This document shows positions 1 through 6,905 of a stretch of DNA of 12,331 nt, piece by piece. Source of the DNA: an uncultured Porphyromonadaceae bacterium. GTDB lineage: Bacteria; Bacteroidota; Bacteroidia; Bacteroidales; Muribaculaceae. The notes beneath the pieces were generated by a model. The model searched no databases, was not told where the DNA came from, and worked only from the letters and a program-made list of their open reading frames with translations. A program made the position numbers and the translations under genes. Each line of letters opens with the position of its first letter. Positions within the stretch are counted from its first letter, which is position 1. Location: contig CAMWQY010000049.1 in the NCBI GenBank assembly GCA_947176355.1, forward strand, positions 1-12,331, in the 5' to 3' direction.

Positions 1-54
1 ATAGAATAATGGATTCCGGTTCCATCGATTGGGGTTCGACTCCCCATGGGTGTA
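1..54 (+). tRNA. tRNA-Arg (anticodon CCG), 3' part; 5' end lies outside the window
   Basis: Three tRNA parts can be folded. The 3' side of a D stem is at 4-7. A five-pair anticodon stem joins 9-13 with 21-25 around the seven-base loop TTCCGGT (14-20), which has U33, anticodon CCG (16-18) and G37. After a four-base variable region, a five-pair T stem joins 30-34 with 42-46 around TTCGACT. The 3' acceptor strand is 47-53 and the discriminator base is A54. CCA is not encoded. The identity rests on the anticodon alone, because the 5' acceptor strand and most of the D arm are missing. Confidence 0.85.
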
Positions 55-57
55 CAA

Positions 58-98
58 CGTGCCGGACAAGACCGCAAGTCTTGGATCGGCGTTTTTTA
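58..98 (+). terminator. Rho-independent terminator of the tRNA
   Basis: An inner stem pairs CAAGAC with GTCTTG around CGCAA, and an outer GCCG/CGGC stem is separated from it by a small internal loop. The run of T at 92-97 follows at once. It closes the tRNA transcript, so the GH3 gene downstream should have its own promoter. I could not place a convincing one in 99-144. Confidence 0.8.
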
Positions 99-144
99 TT
101 TGATTCTTATTTCATCGACAAGATGATACAAAAAACCGACTTCT

Positions 145-2700
145 ATGAAACGTAATAAAATTCTTGCATCTGCATTAGCTATCGGTATAATGTTATCCGG
201 AAGCTTAGTGGTGTCTGCGCAGCAAAGTAATCACGATAAATCTCTTTCAAATAAGGAAAAGGCAGCTTTAGTGCTAAAAGAGCTCACACTCGACGAAAAG
301 ATATCCCTGATGATGGATGACAGTCCGGCAATTAAGAGACTTGGTATAAAGAAATATAATTGGTGGAATGAGGCTCTTCATGGCGTGGGTCGTGCCGGAT
401 TTGCCACGGTCTTTCCTCAAGCAATCGGCATGGCTGCCACATTTGACGACAGTCTGATTTATGATGTATTCAGCTGCATCAGCGACGAGGCAAGAGCAAA
501 ATTCAACACTCTTGGTGATCAAGAAGTCACAAGGTATAAAGGTCTGACATTTTGGACTCCAAACGTCAATATCTTCCGCGACCCGAGATGGGGACGCGGT
601 CAGGAAACATACGGTGAAGACCCCTACCTATCCTCACAACTCGGAAAGGCAGCCGTAGAGGGACTTCAAGGGCCGTCAGACTCCAAGCACATCAAGACAA
701 TAGCTTGCGCAAAACATTACGCTGTGCACAGCGGACCGGAATGGAACCGCCATTCTTTTGATGCCCGCGACATCGATCCTCGTGATCTATGGGAAACGTA
801 TCTCCCGGCGTTCAAGACATTGGTGGATGCAAACGTAGGGCAAGTGATGTGCGCCTACAATCGAGTGGAAGGAGAGCCCTGCTGCAGCAACAAGCGACTT
901 CTCCAAGACATTCTGCGCAACAAGTGGGGATACGACAAGATCGTAGTGTCCGACTGCTGGGCTATCCGCGACTTTTACCGGCCCAATGCTCATGCCACTC
1001 ACCCATCGGATGTAGAAGCAAGTGCAGATGCCGTGATTTCCGGCACTGACTTGGAGTGCGGATCATCATACATGGGTTTGCGAGAGGCCTACGAAAAAGG
1101 TCTCATCTCGGAAGAAACTATCGATAAAAGCCTTCTTCGCCTGATCGAGGCAAGAATAAGCCTTGGAGAACTTTTTGGAGAAAACACCGAATGGGATGGT
1201 CTTGGGCAGGCTGACATCTGCAACCCGGCTCACAAGGATTTAGCTCTTAAGGCGGCAAGGGAATCGATGACATTACTCAAAAACAATGGTATCCTGCCTT
1301 TGAAGAAAGATACGAAAGTGATGGTGATGGGTCCGAATGCAGCTGACTCTGTGATGCAATGGGGCAACTACAATGGTTTTCCTACGCGCACTACAAGCAT
1401 ACTTGAAGGCATACGTAAGATCGCGCCGAATGCGAAGTATCTGAAAGGATGCGACCATGTAAAGAACAACAACACCGTATCCACCTTCGACATGCTTTCA
1501 ATCGACGGACATAAAGGTATTTCCGCTACATATTGGAACAATAAAACCAAAGAAGGGGAACCGGTAGCCAAAGAGACGCTCAATTTCCCAATCAACAAGA
1601 ACACGGGTGGCGCCACCGTGTTTGCTCCCGGAGTCAACCTCGAGGATTTCTCAGCCACTTTCAAGACTCAATTCACACCGGAAGAAAGCGGAGAGTATAT
1701 CATCAACATGACCGCATCCAGAGGACTTAAGGCATTGAAAGTCGACGGAAAACAGGTGGCAAAATCATACGGATCTAACCCTACCAATGACTATGCATGG
1801 GCAATTCAGGCTGAAAAGGGGAAGACATACGATATAGAGATCGACTGGATAAATGACCGACCCGGAATTGCCGTGCTGAAATTTGACATCGGCAGAAGCG
1901 TAGAGTATGATACAGACTGTGGCGACGCAGATGTCGTAGTGTTTGTCGGTGGAATCTCCGCAGCCCTCGAAGGTGAGGAAATGCCTGTGACCGTAGAAGG
2001 TTTCCGTGGCGGAGACAGAACTACAATAGAATTGCCGACCATACAACGAGGATTGATCAAGCAGCTCAAGGAGCAAGGGAAGAAAATTGTCTTCGTCAAC
2101 TGCTCAGGGAGCGCAATGGGGCTGGCTGCAGAAGATGAGCTTTGTGATGCTCTGATTCAGGCTTGGTATCCCGGAGAGGCCGGAGGTCAAGCCGTAGCAG
2201 AGACCCTGTTCGGAATTTATAATCCTGCCGGGCGCCTTCCCGTGACATTCTACAAGAATGATTCTCAGCTTCCCGATTTTGAGGATTACGATATGGAAGG
2301 CCGCACTTACAGATATATGACAGAGAAACCTCTATATGCATTTGGCCATGGACTCAGCTACACTACCTTTGACTATTCAGAGCCAACGGTCAAGGGGGGA
2401 AACGGCAGCCCAATCCAACTCAGTGTAAATGTAAAAAACAGCGGAGATATGGATGGAGATGAAGTGGTGCAGGTATATATCAAGAATGAGGCTGATAAGT
2501 CGCTTAATAAGACCTTGCGTGCTTTCAAGCGAATACATCTTAAGAAAGGTGAAGCTCAGGACGTCAACTTTGAACTTGGACCGGAGGCTTTTGCTTTCTA
2601 TAATCCTCAATCAGGAGAAATGGAAGCATCGGCAGGAGTTTACGAAATAGAAGTCGGAGGAGCTTCCGATAGCACTAAATCATTAAAACTAAATTATTAA
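145..2700 (+). CDS. Secreted glycoside hydrolase family 3 enzyme with PA14 insertion (beta-glucosidase/beta-xylosidase type)
   Basis: An exported 851-residue GH3 exo-glycosidase that would remove terminal beta-linked sugars from plant or host oligosaccharides in the periplasm or outside. A signal peptide (residues 1-25, likely cut after VSA) precedes the (beta/alpha)8 domain (about 45-340). This domain contains WWNEALHG (73-80), the substrate-binding pair K190-H191, and the nucleophile Asp270 in VVSDCW. The SDC form resembles beta-xylosidase-like GH3 enzymes more than the SDW form of classic beta-glucosidases. The C-terminal alpha/beta domain (from about 375) is interrupted by a PA14-like segment (about 455-585). 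Glu609, Glu611 and Glu612 in LEGEEM are acid/base candidates. A fibronectin III-like domain (about 755-845) ends the protein. The length is normal for this architecture. The stop overlaps the next gene's ATG by one base, so the two are probably translated from one mRNA. The family is certain; the substrate is not. Confidence 0.95.
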   Translation: MKRNKILASALAIGIMLSGSLVVSAQQSNHDKSLSNKEKAALVLKELTLDEKISLMMDDSPAIKRLGIKKYNWWNEALHGVGRAGFATVFPQAIGMAATFDDSLIYDVFSCISDEARAKFNTLGDQEVTRYKGLTFWTPNVNIFRDPRWGRGQETYGEDPYLSSQLGKAAVEGLQGPSDSKHIKTIACAKHYAVHSGPEWNRHSFDARDIDPRDLWETYLPAFKTLVDANVGQVMCAYNRVEGEPCCSNKRLLQDILRNKWGYDKIVVSDCWAIRDFYRPNAHATHPSDVEASADAVISGTDLECGSSYMGLREAYEKGLISEETIDKSLLRLIEARISLGELFGENTEWDGLGQADICNPAHKDLALKAARESMTLLKNNGILPLKKDTKVMVMGPNAADSVMQWGNYNGFPTRTTSILEGIRKIAPNAKYLKGCDHVKNNNTVSTFDMLSIDGHKGISATYWNNKTKEGEPVAKETLNFPINKNTGGATVFAPGVNLEDFSATFKTQFTPEESGEYIINMTASRGLKALKVDGKQVAKSYGSNPTNDYAWAIQAEKGKTYDIEIDWINDRPGIAVLKFDIGRSVEYDTDCGDADVVVFVGGISAALEGEEMPVTVEGFRGGDRTTIELPTIQRGLIKQLKEQGKKIVFVNCSGSAMGLAAEDELCDALIQAWYPGEAGGQAVAETLFGIYNPAGRLPVTFYKNDSQLPDFEDYDMEGRTYRYMTEKPLYAFGHGLSYTTFDYSEPTVKGGNGSPIQLSVNVKNSGDMDGDEVVQVYIKNEADKSLNKTLRAFKRIHLKKGEAQDVNFELGPEAFAFYNPQSGEMEASAGVYEIEVGGASDSTKSLKLNY

Positions 2701-3959
2701 TGATTAATAATCATAATGACAATTTGCGGGCATACGCCCTCAATACAGTTATAATAATTACTTTGATTCTCAGTTTCTCTTCCTTTGGAGAAAGGTTTCG
2801 CACTATGAAGATATCAAAGGAAGGTGATTTTATGGCTGCTCCTTCCATCAGGCTGGATAGCGACGAACGCCTGATCATTTCTTTTGATGAGTGGAGTGAT
2901 GACTACAGCGACTTGCAATATAGGCTTATCCATTGCGGTCCTGACTGGAAACCATCCGGACTGTTGGAATCGGAGTATCTCGACGGGTTCAATATAGCCG
3001 ATATTGAAGACTGGGCTTTCTCTTCCAACACTTTTGTGCATTTTGTGAACTATAGGATAGAGATTCCAAACGAGAATATGAATCCTCTCCTATCAGGAAA
3101 TTATATACTTCAGATCTTCGAGCGAGATGATCCTGAAGAAACTTTAGGGGAAGCGCGATTTTCTGTTTCGGAGCATTCTGCCGATATCTTTGGAGGAGTG
3201 ACCACACAGACTGACCGTGGACTCAACACTGAATGGCAACAGTTGGAGCTTAAGGTAATACCATCGGATGTCAACATAGACGACCCTTATTCAATGATAA
3301 GGGTAGACATTACTCAGAACAACGCTCCTTATACCACCACTACCCTGCGCACACCATCAAGAGTAGAGGGAAAGGATATCATCTATTCGCATCAACCGGA
3401 ATTGATATTCAAGGCAGGGAATGAATTCCGGAGATTTGAGACAATCCGCACCAACTACAACGATATGCACGTAGACTCGATGCGCTTTCTGAGCAAAAAC
3501 TACCACGCTTGGCTGACACCCGATACGGAAAGAGCATCTAAGCAATATAGCTATGATCAGACTCAACAAGGACGGTATCTGATAAGAGAGTATAATTCTA
3601 CGGATTCCGATCTTGGCGCTGACTACGTGACCGTTCATTTCATTCTCGACACTCCGGAAGCTGTGGATGCTGATGTATATGTGGAAGGAGAATTCACGAG
3701 ATTCAATCATGATGACTCCAACCGCATGCACTACGACTACAATCAAGGTGCTTATATGCTTGAAATGCCTCTGAAACAGGGTAGCTACAACTACCGGTAT
3801 GTGGCTGTGCCGAGAAGGGGAAACCGACAGGCAGACTCGAGTCTTATAGAGGGGAATAAGTATGAGACGAGAAATGAATATCGGGTGCAGGTATGGTATC
3901 GTCCGATAGGAGCGAGATATGACCGACTCATCGGAGATCAAATACTATACACAAAATAA
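2700..3959 (+). CDS. Type IX secretion system plug-family protein (DUF5103)
   Basis: A 419-residue protein of the DUF5103/plug family. In Flavobacterium the Plug protein closes the periplasmic side of the SprA translocon of the type IX secretion system; the family is also found more widely in Bacteroidota. I recognise it from conserved stretches: SFDEWSDDYSDLQYRLIHCGPDW-like text at 61-83, SGNYIL (132-137), FKAGNEFRRFE (237-247), LKQGSYNYRY (358-367) and EGNKYETRNEYRVQVWYRP (384-402). The hydrophobic segment 12-30 near the N-terminus fits a signal peptide and places the protein in the periplasm. The ATG shares its A with the TAA of the GH3 gene, which suggests translational coupling. No other secretion gene lies in the window, so a working type IX system cannot be inferred from this gene alone. 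Confidence 0.88.
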   Translation: MINNHNDNLRAYALNTVIIITLILSFSSFGERFRTMKISKEGDFMAAPSIRLDSDERLIISFDEWSDDYSDLQYRLIHCGPDWKPSGLLESEYLDGFNIADIEDWAFSSNTFVHFVNYRIEIPNENMNPLLSGNYILQIFERDDPEETLGEARFSVSEHSADIFGGVTTQTDRGLNTEWQQLELKVIPSDVNIDDPYSMIRVDITQNNAPYTTTTLRTPSRVEGKDIIYSHQPELIFKAGNEFRRFETIRTNYNDMHVDSMRFLSKNYHAWLTPDTERASKQYSYDQTQQGRYLIREYNSTDSDLGADYVTVHFILDTPEAVDADVYVEGEFTRFNHDDSNRMHYDYNQGAYMLEMPLKQGSYNYRYVAVPRRGNRQADSSLIEGNKYETRNEYRVQVWYRPIGARYDRLIGDQILYTK

Positions 3960-3984
3960 TAAATGCTAAGTAATTGATTAAATT

Positions 3985-4012
3985 AAATGTATAATATCAT
4001 ATATGCATTTTT
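3985..4012 (+). terminator. Weak AT-rich terminator-like hairpin after the plug gene
   Basis: AAATG and TATA (3985-3993) can pair with TATA and CATTT (3999-4010) across a two-base bulge, followed by a short T run. There is almost no GC in the stem, so this is only a possible end for the GH3-plug transcript. I see no better candidate in the 146-base spacer. Confidence 0.3.
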
Positions 4013-4065
4013 GTCTGGATTTCAGAGCCGAACAATTATGACTTGCTTTAGCTTGAGCGTAGCTA

Positions 4066-4089
4066 ATTATGCATTATGAATTATGCATT
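4066..4089 (+). repeat. Heptamer tandem repeat ATTATGM, about 3.4 copies
   Basis: The units are ATTATGC (4066-4072), ATTATGA (4073-4079), ATTATGC (4080-4086) and the partial unit ATT. The array is bracketed by two copies of TAGCTAAT, at 4060-4067 and 4100-4107; the right copy runs into the ATG at 4106. The array lies in the spacer between the plug gene and the DUF3109 gene. Confidence 0.75.
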
Positions 4090-4105
4090 CCTAATTAAAT
4101 AGCTA

Positions 4106-4684
4106 ATGATACAGATAAATGATACGTTGGTGTCGCTCGACGTTGTAGAGAAATATTTTGAGTGCGACCTCGACAAATGTTTGGGTGAATGCTGCATCGA
4201 AGGAGATGCCGGAGCGCCGTTATTGCCCGAAGAAAAAGAGAAGCTTGATAAGCTTCTGCCGGAAGTGATGCCCTATCTTTCTCCGGCGGCTCAGGATGTA
4301 GCCCGAGAGCAAGGAGCATCGTATGTGGATGAAGAGGGAGATTTGGTGACGAGCATCGTCAATGGGAAGGATTGCATTTTCACTTGCTATGCTCCCGGAG
4401 GTAAATGCCTCTGTGTCCTTGAGAAATTGAGGAGAGAAGGGCGCTCGGAATTTTTCAAGCCGATAAGCTGCAGCCTCTACCCTATCCGACTCAAGGATTA
4501 TGGAGGGATGACCGCAGTGAACTATCATCGCTGGAAGATTTGCAAATGTGCAGAGATATTGGGGAGAAAGAATGGAGTCAGGGTATATGAGTTTTTAAAG
4601 GAGCCTCTGATCAGGAGGTTTGGTGAAAGATGGTATGAAGAACTGGAGCTTACAGCCAAAGAATGGATAAAACAGCAAGTTTAA
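4106..4684 (+). CDS. DUF3109 family cysteine-rich protein
   Basis: A 192-residue cytoplasmic protein (no signal peptide or membrane segment) of the DUF3109 family, common in Bacteroidota and of unknown function. It has eleven cysteines: C20, C25, C29, C30, C90, C94, C101, C103, C122, C146 and C148. They are grouped as in CDLDKCLGECC, CIFTCYAPGGKCLC, ISCSLYPIR and KICKC. The pattern recalls the wider YkgJ-like group of proteins proposed to bind a metal or iron-sulfur cluster; metal binding here is inference. The ATG follows an AT-rich spacer without a Shine-Dalgarno sequence, as usual in this phylum. The gene is convergent with cdaA, and an octamer array fills most of the 58-base gap. Confidence 0.88.
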   Translation: MIQINDTLVSLDVVEKYFECDLDKCLGECCIEGDAGAPLLPEEKEKLDKLLPEVMPYLSPAAQDVAREQGASYVDEEGDLVTSIVNGKDCIFTCYAPGGKCLCVLEKLRREGRSEFFKPISCSLYPIRLKDYGGMTAVNYHRWKICKCAEILGRKNGVRVYEFLKEPLIRRFGERWYEELELTAKEWIKQQV

Positions 4685-4724
4685 GTTGTGGGGTTGTGAA
4701 GTTGTGGGGTTGTGGGGTTGCGAA
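4685..4724 (+). repeat. Octamer tandem repeat GTTGTGRR, five copies, starting at the base after a stop codon
   Basis: Five in-phase units read GTTGTGGG (4685), GTTGTGAA (4693), GTTGTGGG (4701), GTTGTGGG (4709) and GTTGCGAA (4717). The last two bases alternate between GG and AA, and only the final unit has a T-to-C change. The TAA of the DUF3109 gene ends at 4684, so the array starts at the next base. The remaining 18 bases before the cdaA stop show no hairpin, so no terminator is visible for either convergent gene. Confidence 0.9.
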
Positions 4725-4742
4725 TCTTAAATCAATGATGTC

Positions 4743-5510
4743 TTAACCAAATATATTGGAAAGTTGCTTTTCGAGGTCTGAACTCGTGATATTAGTGGTC
4801 ATAATGCCATCTTTGGCAACTGATATGTTTCCTGTCTCTTCGCTCACCACTACGCATAGCGCATCCGAAGCCTGACTCATGCCAAGAGCTGCCCTGTGTC
4901 GAAGTCCGAGATGCTTTGGAAGGTGCATGTCATGGCTTACCGGAAGGATACAACCTACAGCAGAGATCCTACGATGTGCTATTATCATCGCGCCATCGTG
5001 GAGTGGTGAATTTTTAAAGAAAATATTTTCTATAAGTCGAGTGTTGATGTCGGCATCTATGATGTCGCCGGTCTTCTCATAGTCGCCCAGAGGCACTTTC
5101 CTCTGCAGACAGATCAGTGCCCCTGTCTTCGACTTAGACATAGAGAGGCAGGCATACACTATTGCCATAATGAGATTATGATATGACTTTGTATCCTTAG
5201 CGCTATGGTGGAACACGCGTTTTAGCTGATCTATATGGCTATGCGAACCGATGTCGATCAAGAATCTCTTTATCTGATCTTGGAAAAGAATCACCAGCAC
5301 GATAAGCCCTATACTCATGAATTTGTCGAGAATAGTGCCCGTGAGTTTCATATCAAAGATTTCAGCCGCCACTACCCAAATCATGATGAAAAGGAGCACA
5401 CCATAGAAAAGGCTGATAGTGCCCGAACTCTTCATCACCTTATATATATAGTAAAGAATCGCAGCAACAATGAGTATGTCTAAGAGATCTTTAATTCCGA
5501 AGCTTATCAT
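4743..5510 (-). CDS. cdaA: Diadenylate cyclase CdaA (c-di-AMP synthase)
   Basis: A membrane-bound enzyme that joins two ATP into cyclic di-AMP, a second messenger tied in other bacteria to potassium and osmotic balance and to cell-wall homeostasis. Three hydrophobic segments near residues 8-25, 33-50 and 66-77 are followed by the cytoplasmic DAC domain. This carries the catalytic DGA motif (172-174, in SPLHDGAMII) and the RHR motif (204-206, in GLRHRAALGMS). From the ATG at 5510 the product is 255 residues and begins MISFGIKDLLDIL, matching the usual N-terminus of Bacteroidota CdaA. A TTG at 5519 would add three residues and overlap the folP stop by four bases. I prefer the ATG but the TTG is not excluded. 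It lies just downstream of folP and has no promoter of its own. Confidence 0.93.
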   Translation of the reverse strand: MISFGIKDLLDILIVAAILYYIYKVMKSSGTISLFYGVLLFIMIWVVAAEIFDMKLTGTILDKFMSIGLIVLVILFQDQIKRFLIDIGSHSHIDQLKRVFHHSAKDTKSYHNLIMAIVYACLSMSKSKTGALICLQRKVPLGDYEKTGDIIDADINTRLIENIFFKNSPLHDGAMIIAHRRISAVGCILPVSHDMHLPKHLGLRHRAALGMSQASDALCVVVSEETGNISVAKDGIMTTNITSSDLEKQLSNIFG

Positions 5511-5515
5511 ATTGG

Positions 5516-6373
5516 TCAATGTTCAGGGGTAAAATGTAAAAGTGGGAGCAGAGCGTCGCGTGCTTGCACAGCTTGAGCTACGTCGTGGACACGCAATATG
5601 GAAGCCCCATGAAGGAGAGCGAAGGAATTGAGGGCTATCGTGCCCGGGAGAGCGTCAGCCGGGGTAATCCCCAAAGGACGCCAAATCATAGATTTGCGAG
5701 AGACACCTACAAGGACCGGAAGCCCGATTTTGCAAAATTCATCAAGCGATTCGATCAGTCGGTAGTTTTGCTCTACGTCTTTAGCAAACCCGAATCCGGG
5801 GTCGACGATAATGTCGCATACACCACGCTCACGAAGATCACGAATACTATATGCAAGCTCCTTGATGACATCTGCCACGACATCTTCATACTGCGTAAAA
5901 GAAGCCATCGTGGCAGTATTGCCTCGCATGTGGGTCAATATGTATGGCACTTGAAGATCGGCTACGGCATCAAACATTTCCGGATCAAGAGTGCCCCCTG
6001 AAATGTCATTGATGATATCAGCCCCTGCTTCTATGCAGCGGCGAGCTACAGATGCGCGATACGTATCGACTGAAATCACTGCTTCGGGCCATTCCTCACG
6101 AATAATCGAAATGGCATTCAAAAGACGAGAAATCTCAATCTCCATACTTACGGGCTCCGACCCGGGGCGAGAGCTGCAGGCACCTACGTCAATGCAGTCG
6201 GCTCCCTCATCCCTAATGGCACAGACACGCGATCTTACTTCATCATCGCTTTCTACTCGACATCCGGCATAAAACGAGTCGGAAGTGACATTAAGTATGC
6301 CCATAATCCATGGGGGACGGAAACTCATTAGGTTTCCCCTGATATTTATCGTGAGGTCTTGAATGCATTTCAT
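5516..6373 (-). CDS. folP: Dihydropteroate synthase FolP
   Basis: Joins 7,8-dihydropterin pyrophosphate and p-aminobenzoate to form dihydropteroate in folate synthesis; this is the sulfonamide target. The 285-residue TIM barrel shows MGILNVTSDSF (24-34), DVGACSSRPGS (62-72), SVDT with Asp103, N122-D123, DPGFGF (191-196), GVSRKS with Lys227, and the C-terminal Arg261/His263 in RVHDV. Loop 1 normally reads NVTPDSF; here residue 31 is Ser (codon TCC), an unusual change next to the pterin and p-aminobenzoate site. The start at 6373 keeps the N-terminal strand LTINIRGNLMSF, as in relatives, but lies only four bases from a consensus -7 box, so the mRNA may be leaderless. It is the first gene of the folP-cdaA pair. 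Confidence 0.95.
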   Translation of the reverse strand: MKCIQDLTINIRGNLMSFRPPWIMGILNVTSDSFYAGCRVESDDEVRSRVCAIRDEGADCIDVGACSSRPGSEPVSMEIEISRLLNAISIIREEWPEAVISVDTYRASVARRCIEAGADIINDISGGTLDPEMFDAVADLQVPYILTHMRGNTATMASFTQYEDVVADVIKELAYSIRDLRERGVCDIIVDPGFGFAKDVEQNYRLIESLDEFCKIGLPVLVGVSRKSMIWRPLGITPADALPGTIALNSFALLHGASILRVHDVAQAVQARDALLPLLHFTPEH

Positions 6374-6377
6374 ACTG

Positions 6378-6409
6378 CAAAGTTAGTATTTTTTTGGCAG
6401 TTAAGAAAA
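6378..6409 (-). promoter_or_regulatory. Bacteroidota-type promoter for folP-cdaA
   Basis: On the minus strand TAACTTTG (6385 down to 6378) matches the TAnnTTTG -7 consensus exactly. About 20 bases upstream only a weak T-rich -33 box is present (TTTT at 6409-6406, or TTTC at 6408-6405). The folP ATG begins four bases after the -7 box. The spacer overlaps that of the divergent rplS promoter. Confidence 0.6.
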
Positions 6410-6424
6410 TTTTTTGTAATTTTG
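6393..6424 (+). promoter_or_regulatory. Bacteroidota-type promoter for rplS
   Basis: A TTTG -33 box (6393-6396) is followed after exactly 20 bases by TAATTTTG (6417-6424), a full match to TAnnTTTG. Transcription would start near 6429-6432, giving an rplS leader of roughly 95 bases that begins at the foot of a predicted stem. Confidence 0.75.
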
Positions 6425-6431
6425 CATCCGG

Positions 6432-6500
6432 ATTTGCAATCGCTGGCAGGAAAGATGCGAGAGTGGCATCTGAGAAAAGGATACCTGTTATGTTGCAAAT
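6432..6500 (+). promoter_or_regulatory. Candidate structured RNA leader of rplS
   Basis: Three nested helices can be drawn by eye. P1 pairs ATTTGCAA (6432-6439) with TTGCAAAT (6493-6500). P2 pairs CAGG (6447-6450) with CCTG (6484-6487), extendable by a G-U pair. P3 pairs AGATGC (6453-6458) with GCATCT (6466-6471) around GAGAGTG. Together they fill most of the leader between the promoter and the AT-rich ribosome landing site. Ribosomal protein genes often carry such leaders, bound by their own product, and L19 leaders are known in Firmicutes. Control by L19 here is inference. A four-codon ORF (ATG TTG CAA ATA TAA, 6490-6504) overlaps the 3' arm of P1 and may be chance. Confidence 0.55.
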
Positions 6501-6523
6501 ATAATTTAAATATTTAAACCACA

Positions 6524-6886
6524 ATGGATTTAATTAAAGTAGTGGAGGAAGCTTTTGCAACTCCCAAAAAGAATTTCGATTCATTCGGCCCCGGCGACAC
6601 AGTGACTGTCGCATACCGAATCAAAGAAGGTAACAAAGAACGTATCCAGCAGTATCGTGGCGTTGTGATCCGCATCTCCGGCCATGAAGACAAGAAGCGC
6701 TTCACCGTACGTAAGATTTCTGACGGCATCGGCGTAGAGCGTATCTTCCCAATGGAGTCTCCCTTCATCGAATCAATCACAGTCAACAAGCTTGGTAAGG
6801 TGCGTCGTGCAAAACTTTACTATCTCCGCAACCTCACCGGCAAAAAGGCTCGTATCAAGGAACGCTTCGTAAAGAAAGACAAATAA
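6524..6886 (+). CDS. rplS: Large ribosomal subunit protein bL19
   Basis: A 120-residue ribosomal protein L19, close to the usual 115-120, located at the interface of the 30S and 50S subunits. The family signature is clear near the C-terminus ([20 protein letters not shown], residues 89-108), and the N-terminal half shows the usual GDTV and YRGVVI stretches. The start follows an AT-rich stretch (TTTAAATATTTAAACCACA) without a Shine-Dalgarno sequence. Outside Bacteroidota rplS usually sits behind rpsP-rimM-trmD; here it stands alone with its own promoter, a foldable leader and a strong terminator, so it is probably monocistronic. Arginines are mainly CGT and CGC, as expected of a highly expressed gene. 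Confidence 0.97.
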   Translation: MDLIKVVEEAFATPKKNFDSFGPGDTVTVAYRIKEGNKERIQQYRGVVIRISGHEDKKRFTVRKISDGIGVERIFPMESPFIESITVNKLGKVRRAKLYYLRNLTGKKARIKERFVKKDK

Positions 6887-6905
6887 TCCTTGAGAGTCTT
6901 TTGAA

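Noticed and set aside
1..100. tRNA 3' end as an integration site for a mobile element
   Set aside because: No integrase, no repeat of the tRNA 3' end elsewhere in the window, and downstream genes look chromosomal.
3357..3941. 194-codon open frame on the minus strand inside the plug gene
   Set aside because: It lies wholly antisense to a gene with strong family matches, and its translation shows no recognisable domain.
5564..6001. 145-codon plus-strand open frame opposite folP
   Set aside because: It is a shadow of folP, whose catalytic motifs are all encoded on the other strand.
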